64,000 bases of DNA from an uncultured Alphaproteobacteria bacterium (GTDB lineage Bacteria; Pseudomonadota; Alphaproteobacteria; Caulobacterales; Hyphomonadaceae), in assembly GCA_903842595.1 (NCBI GenBank), contig CAIMMO010000138.1, positions 41,404-105,403 on the forward strand, written 5' to 3'. A model generated the notes under the pieces. The model was given only the letters and a program-made list of their open reading frames with translations, had not been told where the DNA came from and did not search any database. Positions 45,968-56,542 of this stretch are shown here, piece after piece. How positions within the stretch are numbered: the first letter of the stretch is position 1; every line of letters begins with the position of its first letter. The position numbers and the translations under genes were made by a program.

Positions 45968-47354
45968 CTCTGCCCCGCACGGCCATCCATGCCGCCAGCA
46001 TAGCAGCCACCGAGCGATCCACATCCGCCTCGGTCGTGTTCTCATTCGTCACCGACACGCGCATCACCTGCCTCCCGCGCCACTGTGCGCCGCCCACAAA
46101 GCACACGCCATCCGCCTGTACCTTCGCGATCGTCGCCTGCGTCTCGGCATCGCTGCCGAAATGCACCGCGACCTGGTTCAGCACCACATCGTTGAGAATC
46201 TCAGCCCCAGCCGCCGCCAGAAGCAGCGCCATCCGCCGCGCCAGCGCGCAGTGTTGCGAAACCATCTCCGCAATTCCCCGCTGCCCCAGCAGCCGGATCA
46301 TCGCCCATGTCGCAAACCCGCGCGCCCGCCGCGACAGCTCCGGCACATAATCCGCCGGAACGCGAACCCCGGAACCTGCGCTGGGCAGATAACTCGCCGC
46401 AATCTGCATCGCGCGAACATGCGCCTCGCGATGCTTCACGATCGCATAGGCGGAGTCATAGGGTGTCTGAAGCCATTTGTGCCCGTCAACCGACCAGGAA
46501 TCCGCAAGCTCGATCCCTTCACCCAACTTGCGATGCGTCTCCGTCGCCCGCGCCCATAAGCCGAATGCGCCATCAATGTGCAACCACGCGTTCTTTGCCC
46601 GGCATGCTGCCGCTATCTCCCTGAACGGATCGAACGATCCCGAATTGATATGTCCCGCCTGTGCGATCACGATCACCGGCCCGCTTACTGAATGGATCGC
46701 GGCTACGGCTGCATCCGCCAGAATCGCTCCATTCGCATCGACGTCGACCGTCATCAGCCGACGCTCCCCAAATCCGAGATACTTCAGCCCCGCGAAGATG
46801 GTCGAATGCGCCTCTGCGCCCAGGATAACTGTGATCGGCGGGGACCCAGCCATCCCCTCGGACTCAAGATCCCATCCCGCACGTCGGAGCATTTCGGAGC
46901 GCGCAGCCGCAAGACAGGTGAAGCCCGCCATCGTCGCGCCGGTCACGAACCCCACTGACGATTCGCGGGGTAAATCCATCAGCTCCAGCAACGCCGCGGC
47001 CGCAGCCGCCTCGGCGGCCGAAGCCGAAGGTGTCGCAAAGTGGTTAGCCGTGTTCTGTCCCCAGGCTGATGTCAGCCAATCCGCCGCAACGCCGACCGGA
47101 TTGCTGGCGCCGATGACCCAGCCAAAGAAACGCGGCCCCGTCATCGCCGCGAGACCGGGTTCGGCAATGTCGATCAGCTCGTTGATCACCTGCTCCGCAG
47201 GGGCGCCCTCGCGCGACAGGTCCAGTGCAAACCTTTTGACTTGCGCCTCATAGGAAAGGTCCGGCGCATGCCGGCGCTCGTCATCCCCCGCCCGCCGGTG
47301 CGCTGCATACTCCGCAATACGCGCATACAACGCCGCCAGACCCGCATCACGCAT
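45951..47354 (-). CDS. PLP-dependent group II decarboxylase family
   Basis: 467 residues from ATG 47354 (AAGG upstream; the frame is open 11 codons more). Aspartate aminotransferase fold; motifs GASNPVGVAADWLTSAWGQNTA, VTGATMAGFT, HIDGAFGLWA and the PLP-Lys in SVDGHKWLQ (DGHKW instead of the usual DPHKW). Relatives decarboxylate glutamate, DOPA, tyrosine or tryptophan; the substrate is unknown. Confidence 0.88.
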   Translation of the reverse strand: MRDAGLAALYARIAEYAAHRRAGDDERRHAPDLSYEAQVKRFALDLSREGAPAEQVINELIDIAEPGLAAMTGPRFFGWVIGASNPVGVAADWLTSAWGQNTANHFATPSASAAEAAAAAALLELMDLPRESSVGFVTGATMAGFTCLAAARSEMLRRAGWDLESEGMAGSPPITVILGAEAHSTIFAGLKYLGFGERRLMTVDVDANGAILADAAVAAIHSVSGPVIVIAQAGHINSGSFDPFREIAAACRAKNAWLHIDGAFGLWARATETHRKLGEGIELADSWSVDGHKWLQTPYDSAYAIVKHREAHVRAMQIAASYLPSAGSGVRVPADYVPELSRRARGFATWAMIRLLGQRGIAEMVSQHCALARRMALLLAAAGAEILNDVVLNQVAVHFGSDAETQATIAKVQADGVCFVGGAQWRGRQVMRVSVTNENTTEADVDRSVAAMLAAWMAVRGRATSAG

Positions 47355-47440
47355 GAATACACCTTCCCGATGCGCATGAGCTACCACGCCGCGCCGGATC
47401 GTTCAGCGCGGAAAAAACGACATGATGTCGATGAGTGCGC

Positions 47441-48490
47441 CTAAGCCGCCGCAACCGGATGCGCATAGGGCGTCGACTTCACGATCTCCAGCTCTTCGGG
47501 CGTCATCTCGGCCGGAACGTTGGCGAACAGCGGCGTCGAGAGATAACGCTCGCCCGTGTCCGGCAGTATGGCCAGCACATTGGCCCCCTTGTGCGCCGAC
47601 TTCGCGACTTCCACAGCCGCCGCAAACGTCGCGCCCGACGTGATGCCCACGAAGATTCCTTCCTTGGTCGCCAGTTCCTGGCTGCACTTCATCGCATCCG
47701 GGTTCGACACGGTCAGGATTTTGTGCACGCGCGACAGGTCCACCTCGCCCGTTAGCTTAGGGATGAAGTCAGGCGACCAGCCCTGCATCGGATGCGGCTT
47801 CCACGCCGGGTGACCCGCCGCTGCCGTGCCATCAGGATTGCGCTGCTGAGACTGCCCGCTCGACAACATCGGCGCGTCAGACGGCTCGCACACCACGATC
47901 TTTGTCCGCGGGCTCTCCCGCGTGAGCACGCGCATTACACCATTCAGCGTGCCTCCCGTGCCGAACCCCGTCACGAAATAGTCGAGCCCGACATCCTTGA
48001 AGTCGGCAATGATCTCAGGCCCGGTTGTCTTTTCGTGATAGGCCGGGTTCGCGTCGTTCTCAAACTGCCGCGTCATGAACCAGCCATGCGCCTTCGCCAG
48101 CTCCATCGTCTTGTTGATGGCGCCCGTCGCACGCAACGCCGCCGGCGTCAGTAGCACTTTCGCGCCGAGGAACCGCATCAGCTTCCGCCGTTCCACCGAG
48201 AAGCTCTCCGGCATCACGATCACCAACGGATATCCCTTGGCGGCGCACACCATCGACAGGCCGATGCCGGTATTGCCCGACGTCATCTCGACCACTGTCT
48301 GCCCCGGCTTCAACTCACCCGATCTCTCGGCAGCCTCGATCACGCCCAGCGCCAGCCTGTCCTTCACGGATCCAAGCGGGTTGAACGACTCAATTTTGAC
48401 CCAGAGGTTGACACCCTCGGGCGCCAGACGATTGATCCTAACCACCGGCGTCCGGCCGACGGTTTCCGTGATGGCGTTGTAGCGCGTCAT
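47441..48490 (-). CDS. cysK: Cysteine synthase A
   Basis: 349 residues. PLP-Lys43 in NPLGSVKDRLALG, SGNTGIGLSM asparagine loop, GTGGTLNG phosphate loop. Makes cysteine from O-acetylserine and sulfide. It is 20-30 residues longer than E. coli CysK, with insertions near QSQQRNPDGT and at the C-terminus. Divergent from radA. Confidence 0.95.
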   Translation of the reverse strand: MTRYNAITETVGRTPVVRINRLAPEGVNLWVKIESFNPLGSVKDRLALGVIEAAERSGELKPGQTVVEMTSGNTGIGLSMVCAAKGYPLVIVMPESFSVERRKLMRFLGAKVLLTPAALRATGAINKTMELAKAHGWFMTRQFENDANPAYHEKTTGPEIIADFKDVGLDYFVTGFGTGGTLNGVMRVLTRESPRTKIVVCEPSDAPMLSSGQSQQRNPDGTAAAGHPAWKPHPMQGWSPDFIPKLTGEVDLSRVHKILTVSNPDAMKCSQELATKEGIFVGITSGATFAAAVEVAKSAHKGANVLAILPDTGERYLSTPLFANVPAEMTPEELEIVKSTPYAHPVAAA

Positions 48491-48644
48491 TGTGTTGCAC
48501 CTCGTGACTGTAGGGAAGCTACTCCGCAGCGGCGTTGAAGCAACATGAACATCGCTCTGCAGCCTCATCAGCTTTTCTCATGGGGCCGGGCCGGCTGACG
48601 ACGCGGACTGGTCATGAATCGACCAACCTGCCAGAACGACGCTC

Positions 48645-50021
48645 ATGGCAAAGCCCACGACCGCCTATGTCTGTCAGTCCTGCGGGACGGCCCATGCCAA
48701 ATGGTCCGGTCGATGCGAAGCGTGCGGCGCTTGGAATTCGCTGGTCGAGGAAAGCATCGCCTCGCCCCCCGGCGGACTTGAAGCGCCCAAGTCCGGCGCA
48801 AAGACACGCACCGGCACGGTCGAATTCGCGCCCCTCGACAGCGCAGACCCGCCCCCGCCGCGCATCTCCACCGGCATCCCCGAACTCGACCGCGTCTTCG
48901 GCGGCGGTATCGCGCGATCGTCTGCCGTCCTCGTCGGCGGCGACCCGGGCATCGGCAAGTCGACACTCCTCCTGCAGGCCGCCGCCGCAATGGGCAAGGC
49001 TGGTGTGAAAGCTGTCTACATCTCCGGCGAGGAAGCGATCTCTCAGATCCAGGGTCGCGCCCGCCGCCTCGGTGTCAGCAACTCGCCGGTGAAGCTCGCC
49101 GCCGAGACAGACCTGCGCTCTATCCTGAAGGCGCTGAAGGCCGCAGCTCCCGAAGTGATCGTCATCGACTCTGTGCAGACACTCTGGTCCGACAGCCTCG
49201 AAGCCGCCCCCGGCTCGGTTGGCCAGGTCCGCGCCTGCGCGCAGGAACTCACCCGCTTCGCCAAGAAGACCGGCGCCGCTGTTGTCCTCGTTGGCCACGT
49301 CACCAAGGACGGACAGATCGCCGGCCCGCGTGTGCTTGAGCACATGGTCGACGCCGTCTTCTATTTCGAGGGCGAGCGGGGCCACCAGTTCCGCATCCTC
49401 CGCTCGGTCAAGAACCGCTTCGGCCCCACCGACGAGATCGGCGTTTTCGAAATGGGCGAACTCGGTCTCACCGCCGCGCGCGACCCCTCCGCCATGTTCC
49501 TCGCCGGCGCCGACACCGAAGCCTCCGGTCGTGCCGTCTTCGCCGCGATGGAAGGCTCGCGCCCGGTGCTTGCTGAAGTTCAGGCCCTTGCCGGCCCGGA
49601 AGCCGCCGGTAACCCGCGCCGCTCTATTGTCGGCTGGGACTCGGCGCGTCTTGCCATGCTGCTCGCCGTTTTCGACTCCCGCTGCGGCCTCCGCTTCGGG
49701 ATGCGAGACGTCTATCTGAGTGTATCGGGCGGATACCGCATCAGCGAACCGGCAGGCGATCTCGCCGCCGCCGCAGCTTGCGCGTCGGCCCTGCTCGACA
49801 AGTCCTTCCCGCGCGGAGCCGTCTTCTTCGGCGAGGTGGCGCTATCCGGCGCGATTCGCCCCGTCGGTCGGCTTGAACCCCGGCTCAGGGAGGCAGCTCG
49901 CCTGGGTTTCACGACAGCTTTTGTCCCTGCTGGGGCGCGGGAGACGGTCGACGGCATGACCGTCCATGGGCTATCCAGACTGCAGGACCTCGTGGACGTG
50001 CTTGGCGGGGGGTCCGCGTAG
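48645..50021 (+). CDS. radA: DNA repair protein RadA
   Basis: 458 residues. An N-terminal zinc finger CQSC...CEAC (residues 9-26), a RecA-type ATPase with Walker A GGDPGIGKST, the RadA motif KNRFGPTDEIGVFEM and a C-terminal Lon-protease-like domain (CGLRFGMRDVYLSVSGGYRI, GAVFFGEVALSGAIRPV). RadA promotes branch migration in recombination. Followed by cvpA and purF on the same strand (13 and 20 bp gaps). Confidence 0.97.
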   Translation: MAKPTTAYVCQSCGTAHAKWSGRCEACGAWNSLVEESIASPPGGLEAPKSGAKTRTGTVEFAPLDSADPPPPRISTGIPELDRVFGGGIARSSAVLVGGDPGIGKSTLLLQAAAAMGKAGVKAVYISGEEAISQIQGRARRLGVSNSPVKLAAETDLRSILKALKAAAPEVIVIDSVQTLWSDSLEAAPGSVGQVRACAQELTRFAKKTGAAVVLVGHVTKDGQIAGPRVLEHMVDAVFYFEGERGHQFRILRSVKNRFGPTDEIGVFEMGELGLTAARDPSAMFLAGADTEASGRAVFAAMEGSRPVLAEVQALAGPEAAGNPRRSIVGWDSARLAMLLAVFDSRCGLRFGMRDVYLSVSGGYRISEPAGDLAAAAACASALLDKSFPRGAVFFGEVALSGAIRPVGRLEPRLREAARLGFTTAFVPAGARETVDGMTVHGLSRLQDLVDVLGGGSA

Positions 50022-50034
50022 AGGGTCTGTTGCG

Positions 50035-50583
50035 ATGCCCCCCTGGGTCTTCGATGTCATCATACTTGCCGTGATCGTCCTGTCCGCCGTGATGTCCGCG
50101 GGCCGCGGCCTCATTCGCGAGACGTTCTCGATCATCGCCTTTATCGTTGGCCTGCTTGTCGCCTGGCTCTGCATCCGGTTTGGCCAGCAGCCGCTCAAGA
50201 ACATGATCTCGCCAGCCGAACCCTCGATCGTTCCACCCATGATCCTGTTTCTGGTGGGTTTCCTGGTGTCCTACGCCCTCGCCGCCTTCCTTGGGGCGAG
50301 GCTGTCCCGCCTGTTCAATGATTCGCCCGAAATCGGCCTTTTCGACCGGCTCGCCGGGGCTGGACTGGGCGTTGCTAAGGCTATTCTCGCCTGTATCGGC
50401 TTCGTCGTACTGTTGCATCTTGTCGTGCGGCCCGGAGAAGAGCCGCCGGAGATTGCCAAGAGCAACACCTACCCATATCTGGACAGCGCCGCCGGCTTGG
50501 TCGGCGGCGGGCTGACTGGCGTGATCGAGGTCTTCACCGGCCCGGCTGACGCTGAGCCAGCCAACGCCCAAACGACCCAATAA
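50035..50583 (+). CDS. cvpA: CvpA-family membrane protein
   Basis: 182 residues from ATG 50035 (GAGGG upstream). Four membrane helices and the typical DVIILAVIVLSAVMSAGRGLIRE start. E. coli cvpA also precedes purF and is linked to colicin V production and envelope stress. Here the gap to purF is 20 bp. Confidence 0.92.
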   Translation: MPPWVFDVIILAVIVLSAVMSAGRGLIRETFSIIAFIVGLLVAWLCIRFGQQPLKNMISPAEPSIVPPMILFLVGFLVSYALAAFLGARLSRLFNDSPEIGLFDRLAGAGLGVAKAILACIGFVVLLHLVVRPGEEPPEIAKSNTYPYLDSAAGLVGGGLTGVIEVFTGPADAEPANAQTTQ

Positions 50584-50603
50584 CGATCGACCCGGAGTCG
50601 CCA

Positions 50604-52106
50604 TTGGCCAGTCCAGACCCGTTCTTCGACCCCGGACTGGACGACGACGATTTCCGTCCCGGCAAAAAAGACGGTATGGGCCACAAGTGCGGTGTGTTCG
50701 GCGTCTTCGGGCGCGACGACGCCGCCATCCTAACCGCCCTTGGCCTCCACGCCCTGCAGCATCGCGGGCAGGAAGCCTGCGGCATCGTCACCTTCGACGG
50801 CAAGGGCGGTACCTTCCGATCCGAGCGTCACATGGGCCTCGTCGGCGACAGCTTCAGCCACGATGGCGGCGCTGTCGAACGCCTGCCCGGCCGCGCCGCG
50901 ATCGGCCATAACCGTTACTCCACCTCCGGCCGCGTCGTCTTGCGCAACATCCAGCCGATCTATGCCGACCTAGCCCATGGCGGGCTGGCCATCGCGCACA
51001 ACGGCAACCTCACCAACGCACGCGCCATCCACCACGATCTTGTTCAGAACGGCGCGATCTTCCAATCCACGATGGACACCGAGGTCGTGCTTCAGCTGAC
51101 CGCGCGCTCCATGCGCAACCGGATCGAGGATCGCTTCATCGACGCCCTGCGCCAGCTCCAGGGCGGCTACGCCATCGTCGCTCTCACCAATGACAAGCTT
51201 ATCGGCGCACGCGACCCGTGGGGCCTGCGCCCCCTCGTCCTTGGTGAGATCGATGGCGCCCCCGTGCTCTGCTCGGAAACCTGTGCGCTCGACGCGATCG
51301 GCGCCTCCTTCGTCCGCAACATCGAAGCCGGCGAGGTTGTCGTAATCGACCGCGAACGCGTCGAGAGCCTGATGCCGTTCCCGCATGTGCGCGCGACGCC
51401 CTGCGTCTTCGAATACGTATACTTTGCCCGGCCTGACTCGATCATGCACGGCCAGTCCGTCTACGAGACGCGCGAGCGCTTCGGTCGCGTCCTCGCCCGC
51501 GAGTCCCATGTCGATGCCGACCTGATCTGCCCGGTGCCCGATGGCGGCAACCCGGCAGCCCTCGGCTACGCGGAAGCGTCCGGCATCCCCTTCGGCTTCG
51601 GCATCATCCGCAACCACTATGTCGGTCGCACCTTCATCCAGCCTACGCAGTCGGGACGCCAGCGCTCCATCTCGCGCAAGCACGCGCCGAACCGCCCCAT
51701 CCTCGAGGGCAAGCGCGTCGTCCTCGTCGACGACAGCATCGTGCGCGGCAACACCTCGCAACGCATCGTCCAGATGATCCGCGATGCCGGCGCCAGCGAG
51801 ATCCACTTCCGCGTCGCCAGTCCCCCGATCAAACACCCCGACTTCTACGGAATCGACATGCCCTCGAAGGAGGAACTGATCGCCTCCTCCATGACCATCG
51901 ACCAGATGAAGCGCTATCTGAAAGTGGACAGCCTCTCCTTCATCTCCCTCAGCGGCTTTTACGAAGCCCTCGGCCAGGGCAAGCGCAACGACAGCGCCCC
52001 CCAATTCGCCGACCACTGTTTTACGGGAGACTATCCAACGCCACTGCTTGATCGCGATCACGACATGGCGTCAAAGGAACAGCAGCTCTCGCTGCTGGAT
52101 GACTGA
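50604..52106 (+). CDS. purF: Amidophosphoribosyltransferase
   Basis: 500 residues with a TTG start (GGAG eight bases upstream). First step of purine synthesis. The glutaminase nucleophile is Cys29 after a short acidic leader (CGVFGVFGRDDAA), with RYSTSG and GNL motifs and the PRPP site VVLVDDSIVRGNTSQRI. The leader is usually cut off before Cys. cvpA and radA precede it. Confidence 0.97.
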   Translation: MASPDPFFDPGLDDDDFRPGKKDGMGHKCGVFGVFGRDDAAILTALGLHALQHRGQEACGIVTFDGKGGTFRSERHMGLVGDSFSHDGGAVERLPGRAAIGHNRYSTSGRVVLRNIQPIYADLAHGGLAIAHNGNLTNARAIHHDLVQNGAIFQSTMDTEVVLQLTARSMRNRIEDRFIDALRQLQGGYAIVALTNDKLIGARDPWGLRPLVLGEIDGAPVLCSETCALDAIGASFVRNIEAGEVVVIDRERVESLMPFPHVRATPCVFEYVYFARPDSIMHGQSVYETRERFGRVLARESHVDADLICPVPDGGNPAALGYAEASGIPFGFGIIRNHYVGRTFIQPTQSGRQRSISRKHAPNRPILEGKRVVLVDDSIVRGNTSQRIVQMIRDAGASEIHFRVASPPIKHPDFYGIDMPSKEELIASSMTIDQMKRYLKVDSLSFISLSGFYEALGQGKRNDSAPQFADHCFTGDYPTPLLDRDHDMASKEQQLSLLDD

Positions 52107-52191
52107 CGTCTCTGGATCGCCGGACCCTGCCCGATCTGCGGCCAGAACCTCTACCATGGCCTCCGCCGCCCAATTGCGCTAATCCGCCACC

Positions 52192-52905
52192 ATGACAGAC
52201 CAGCGCATCATCCTCGTCACCGGCGCGTCCCGCGGCATTGGCCGCGCCGCAGCCCTTGAACTCGCGAAAGCCGGCAACCACGTCATCGCCGCCGCCCGCT
52301 CGGAGAAGGCGCTGACAAAGCTCGACGACGAGATCCTCGCCGCCACCGGCCGCAAGGCCACGCTGATCCCGATGGATATGCGCGACATGAACGGTATCGA
52401 CCGTCTCGCCGGCGCCCTGCTCGATCGTTTCGGCCGTCTCGACGGCCTGTTCGGCAATGCCGGCGTCCTCGGTACGCTCGGTCCGCTGGAGACCATCTCG
52501 CCCGCCGCGTTCCAGGAAACTGTCGAGGTGAACTTCACCTCCAACTGGCGCCTCATCCGCGCCGTCCACCCGCTTCTACGCATGAGCGAAGCAGGTCGCG
52601 CGCTGTTCGTCACCTCCGGCGTTGTCCCCCGCCCCCGCGCCTTCTGGGGCGTCTACGCCGCCACCAAGGCCGCACTCGAAACCATGATCGCGTGCTACGC
52701 CGACGAGACCGAGAACACTCCCATCCGCGTCAACCTCTTCGACCCCGGCGCCGTCCGGACCGAAATGCGCTTCAAGGCCATGCCTGGCGAAGACCAGCTG
52801 ACGCTTCCCACCCCGCAAGACGTCGCTTCGACAATCCCGCCCTACTTCGTGCCAGAGTTCACCCAGCACGGCCAACGCCTGGTGTTTGCGAAACGCAAGG
52901 CCTGA
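52192..52905 (+). CDS. SDR-family oxidoreductase
   Basis: 237 residues. TGASRGIG cofactor loop, GNAGVLG, catalytic Ser in VTSGVVP and Tyr-x3-Lys in YAATK. No C-terminal dimerisation tail beyond GQRLVF. Substrate unknown. About 85 bp after purF and 15 bp before the convergent der gene. Confidence 0.9.
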   Translation: MTDQRIILVTGASRGIGRAAALELAKAGNHVIAAARSEKALTKLDDEILAATGRKATLIPMDMRDMNGIDRLAGALLDRFGRLDGLFGNAGVLGTLGPLETISPAAFQETVEVNFTSNWRLIRAVHPLLRMSEAGRALFVTSGVVPRPRAFWGVYAATKAALETMIACYADETENTPIRVNLFDPGAVRTEMRFKAMPGEDQLTLPTPQDVASTIPPYFVPEFTQHGQRLVFAKRKA

Positions 52906-52920
52906 CCCCGGACCCGCGGA

Positions 52921-54321
52921 CTACTCTTTGTCCGTATATGGGTTCTTCTGCCCCTTCAGCACCAGCCGAAGCGGCACACCCGGCAGGTCGAATGATGCAC
53001 GAAGCTCATTCAGCAGATACCGCTTGTAGGTCTCCGGCATCGACTCGGCGCGAGAGGCGATCAGCACGAAGGTCGGCGGCCGCGTCTTCATCTGCGCCAT
53101 GTAGCGCGGCTTGATGCGCTTGCCGTCAGGCGCGGGCGGCGGATGCTTTTGCGTCGTGTACTGCAGCCAGTCATTAAGATCGCGAGTCTTGATCCGCGCC
53201 GACCAGTCCTTGTGAACCTTCAGGCAGGCATCCATCAACTTGTCGAGATTCTTCCGCGTCTCGCCCGACACTGGCACCACCGGGGTCCCCTTGGCATGCG
53301 GAAGATGCGACTCCGCCTGGTGCTCCATCTCCTTGCGAGCCTCCGATACATTGTCGACCGTGTCCCACTTGGTGATGGCGAACACGAGTCCGCGCCCCTC
53401 GCGCAGCGCCAGGTTCGCGATCTGCACGTCCTGCTTCTCGAACGCATCGCGCGGATCCATCACGAGAACGACCACATCCGCAAACCGGATCGAGTGCGTG
53501 GTCTCCATCGTCGACAGGCGCTCGAGTTTCTCCTGCACCTTCGCCCGTTTACGCAGGCCGGCAGTATCAACGAGCCGGATCTCCCGGTCACGCCATGTCC
53601 ACGCCACCGTCACGCTGTCGCGCGTGATGCCCGCTTCCGGTCCGGTGATGAACCGGTCGTCGTTGAGAATGCCGTTGATCAGCGTCGACTTGCCCGCATT
53701 CGGGCGACCTACAAAAGCGATACGGATCGGCTTGTCCGGCTCCACCGGCGCTTCGGCGTCGGGATCGAACGGCTCTTCGTCCTCGATGATCGGCTCAAGC
53801 GAGACATACCCGTCCGCAGACTGAAGCTTCTCCTCAGCCTGCCGCAGGAGTTCGTAGAGATCCGACAGTCCCTCGCCATGCTCAGCCGACAACGGCGCCG
53901 GATCGCCAAGGCCAAGACGCCAGGCTTCCATCAGCCCCTCATCGCCTTGCTTGCCCTCGCACTTGTTGGCGCACAGCACCACCGGCTTGCCCGACTTGCG
54001 TAGCAGTTGCGCAAAACGCTCGTCCACCGGGGTAACCCCGGCGCGCGCGTCGTACAGAAAGATCGAGATATCGGCTTCGTTGATCGCGATTTCCGTCTGG
54101 CGGCGCATCCGCGCTTCCAGCGACTCGTCTGTCACATCCTCGAATCCGGCCGTGTCGATCAGGCGAAGGTCAATGTCGCCGATACGTCCCACTGCTTCCT
54201 TGCGATCGCGCGTAACGCCGGGCTGGTCGTCGACAATTGCTATCTTGCGGCCCGCAAGCCGGTTGAACAGCGTCGATTTACCGACATTCGGGCGACCGAC
54301 GATGGCCACCGTCAGCGTCAT
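52921..54321 (-). CDS. der: GTPase Der (ribosome assembly)
   Basis: 466 residues with two tandem GTPase domains: G1 GRPNVGKST (residues 8-16) and GRPNAGKST, with DTAGF and DTAGLRK in each, NKCEG/TKWD, and a KH-like C-terminal domain. Needed for 50S ribosome maturation. Start ATG preceded by TGGAG at seven bases. bamB and the YfgM-like gene lie upstream on the same strand; this order is common. Confidence 0.97.
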   Translation of the reverse strand: MTLTVAIVGRPNVGKSTLFNRLAGRKIAIVDDQPGVTRDRKEAVGRIGDIDLRLIDTAGFEDVTDESLEARMRRQTEIAINEADISIFLYDARAGVTPVDERFAQLLRKSGKPVVLCANKCEGKQGDEGLMEAWRLGLGDPAPLSAEHGEGLSDLYELLRQAEEKLQSADGYVSLEPIIEDEEPFDPDAEAPVEPDKPIRIAFVGRPNAGKSTLINGILNDDRFITGPEAGITRDSVTVAWTWRDREIRLVDTAGLRKRAKVQEKLERLSTMETTHSIRFADVVVLVMDPRDAFEKQDVQIANLALREGRGLVFAITKWDTVDNVSEARKEMEHQAESHLPHAKGTPVVPVSGETRKNLDKLMDACLKVHKDWSARIKTRDLNDWLQYTTQKHPPPAPDGKRIKPRYMAQMKTRPPTFVLIASRAESMPETYKRYLLNELRASFDLPGVPLRLVLKGQKNPYTDKE

Positions 54322-54341
54322 GGCGAAACTCCAGAAGTGGC

Positions 54342-54360
54342 CCCGAGCCTGCTGCTCGGG
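54342..54360 (-). repeat. Hairpin between bamB and der
   Basis: CCCGAGC/GCTCGGG, seven-pair arms around five bases, immediately after the bamB stop. No T-run on the minus strand, so it may stabilise or attenuate rather than stop the transcript. Confidence 0.4.
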
Positions 54361-54361
54361 C

Positions 54362-55687
54362 CTACTTGATCGCGATCAGGTTGGCCTGATCGGTAACTAC
54401 AAAAATTCTGCCGGCTGCAGCGATCGGCTCGATGAGGATGCTCTGGCCGACCTTCATGTCAGCCACCGTCTTGCCGTCCTGCGGCGACAGGGCGACGATA
54501 TCGCCCTCCGACGACACGACGACCAGCCGGCCCGAAGCCAGTAGCGGACCCGTCCATACGATGCGGTTCTCGCGATTGCCATCCTTGAACTCCGGCAGAT
54601 CCCGCGCCCAGGCCAGCTTGCCGTCGATCTTGCTGAAGCAGGCGACCTTTCCGCCCGTGCCGACAACATAGAGATACTCTCCGGCAATCACCGGCCCCTG
54701 ACGTGATCCAAAGATCTTGCTCCAGATCCGCGCCCCTGAGCGCGCATCGATCGCGGCAAGCACGCCGGAATGACTCGCTGCATAGACGACGCCTTCCTGT
54801 ATCGCCGGCTTGCCAGCAATGTCGTTGATGGCCGACAGCGGCGTATAGCGGCCGGTCGAGGTCAGCGTGTCCGTCCACAGGCGGCGCCCGTTGGCTGGCA
54901 GGTAGGCGATCAGTTCGCCGGAAGAATAGCCGACCGCGAGAATGTCCGGCGTCACGGCCGGGCTAGGCGAGGACAACACGCGGGCGGTCTCAGCAAGAGC
55001 CTGGTCGTTCCAGAGGACTTCGCCAGTGTCTGTGTCGATGGCGAAGAAGTCGTTGTTCGTCGACGTGAGGTAGGCCCGGTTGCCCTGGATGGCGGGCGAG
55101 GACGACAGCGGGCTTTCAACCCGGCGCTTCCATATTTCCTTCCCATCATTGAGACGAAGCGCGGCGACATAGGCAAAGCCAGACGCGACGATGAGCCTGT
55201 CGCCGGTAATCGCGAGCCCGCCGCCGACGGAGAACTCATCCCACTGCGGGTTGGCGGCCTTCAGCTGGTTCTCCCAAACGCGACGACCCGTCGCTGCATC
55301 GAAGGCTGATACCTTCTGTGCGGCGTCTATCACATAGATGCGACCGTCCTTTACGACAGGCGAGGCGACGATGCGCTTGATCTCGCCTGACCCCTCGCCG
55401 ACGCTGGCGCGCCAGCTTTCGCGAAACTCCGGCGCCGCCTCGATATGTCCGGGCATCTTCGCTGCGTTGAGGCCGGATTGCGTCCAGTCGGCTGAGGCTT
55501 GCGCTGGCGGCAGCGTGATAGTTGCCGTGGCAAGCGTGGGGTCAGGTGTCAACGTGTCCTGGAACGGGTTGATCGTCACGCGCGCGGCCTTCTCCTCGTC
55601 GGAGAGGATCACCGGTCCATTGCCGCATGCGGCCAGCAGGCCGATCAGCGGAACGGTGAGGAACAGGTAACGCAGGGTTGACATCAT
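54362..55687 (-). CDS. bamB: Outer membrane assembly lipoprotein BamB
   Basis: 441 residues. Lipobox LLAAC, then an eight-bladed PQQ-like beta propeller (repeats such as [39 protein letters not shown]). BamB helps the BamA complex insert outer membrane proteins. The ATG overlaps the stop of the upstream gene by four bases (ATGA), so it is coupled with the YfgM-like gene. Confidence 0.93.
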   Translation of the reverse strand: MMSTLRYLFLTVPLIGLLAACGNGPVILSDEEKAARVTINPFQDTLTPDPTLATATITLPPAQASADWTQSGLNAAKMPGHIEAAPEFRESWRASVGEGSGEIKRIVASPVVKDGRIYVIDAAQKVSAFDAATGRRVWENQLKAANPQWDEFSVGGGLAITGDRLIVASGFAYVAALRLNDGKEIWKRRVESPLSSSPAIQGNRAYLTSTNNDFFAIDTDTGEVLWNDQALAETARVLSSPSPAVTPDILAVGYSSGELIAYLPANGRRLWTDTLTSTGRYTPLSAINDIAGKPAIQEGVVYAASHSGVLAAIDARSGARIWSKIFGSRQGPVIAGEYLYVVGTGGKVACFSKIDGKLAWARDLPEFKDGNRENRIVWTGPLLASGRLVVVSSEGDIVALSPQDGKTVADMKVGQSILIEPIAAAGRIFVVTDQANLIAIK

Positions 55688-56448
55688 TGCTGTGGCTGTC
55701 CGGTCGGAGCGGCAGGGGTAGCATCTTGCGGGGGCGGCGGAGCAGGCGTGGCAGGCGTTTCGGTCGTCACCGCAGGCGTCGGCGCAGGCGCATCGAGATT
55801 GACGGCCCGGGCGGGCAGCGTCGCCAGCGCGCGCGACACGCGCTCACGCATTGCGCCTGGCGCGTTGATGTCGACATCGAGAACCTCGAACGTGTCGCGC
55901 GCGAACTCCACATCACCCTCGGCCAGCGCCTTCGCAGCGATCAGCTCGCGGGCCAGCAGGGCCGCCTGGCCGGGCCGGTCGAGCAGCGGCTTCATCATCG
56001 CCTCAAGCTGCGCGCGGGTCGCCGTGTCGGCCTGCAGATAGCCGAGCTTGAGAAGCGCGAGGTCTCCCATTACGCCCTTGTCAGACGCCGCGGCGTTCTT
56101 CAGATGCGCCTCGATGGCTGCCTGATCATTCGTCAGGTCGCGCTCAATGCCAGCTAGCATGTGGCCGGCGAGCACGGCGAAACCGGTGTCGTTCGTCGTC
56201 AATTCGCTGAACCGAGCACGAGCTGTCGCGAGGTCGCTTGCCTCCATGGCGGCGAAGCCTGCGTCGTAGGTCTTGGCCGCCCGGTCGATCGCCTCGTTGC
56301 GCTGGTAGCGCATGAACTCCATGACACCCACGCCAATCACGATCGCCGCTACTCCGAGATAGACGAAGATCGACCAGCGCTTCCACGCCTTAGCGAGTTG
56401 CTCCTCGCGGAGGCTCTTGTTCACTTCCTGAAAGGCGTCGTCATTCAC
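55684..56448 (-). CDS. YfgM-like tetratricopeptide protein
   Basis: 254 residues: a short cytoplasmic N-terminus, one membrane helix (about 29-46), a helical TPR-like domain (about 55-205) and a Pro/Ala-rich C-terminus. In relatives this is the SecYEG-linked periplasmic chaperone YfgM, next to bamB and der, as here. C-terminal tail of Pro/Thr/Ala is unusual but uninformative. Confidence 0.88.
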   Translation of the reverse strand: MNDDAFQEVNKSLREEQLAKAWKRWSIFVYLGVAAIVIGVGVMEFMRYQRNEAIDRAAKTYDAGFAAMEASDLATARARFSELTTNDTGFAVLAGHMLAGIERDLTNDQAAIEAHLKNAAASDKGVMGDLALLKLGYLQADTATRAQLEAMMKPLLDRPGQAALLARELIAAKALAEGDVEFARDTFEVLDVDINAPGAMRERVSRALATLPARAVNLDAPAPTPAVTTETPATPAPPPPQDATPAAPTGQPQQ

Positions 56449-56542
56449 GTTGGGATAGGCTCCAAAAGGTGGGGCAACTTATCTGGGGTACTCCGCCCCC
56501 GCAATTCGCCATAGCTGCTAAGGCAAGGATGGGCGGTCGGGA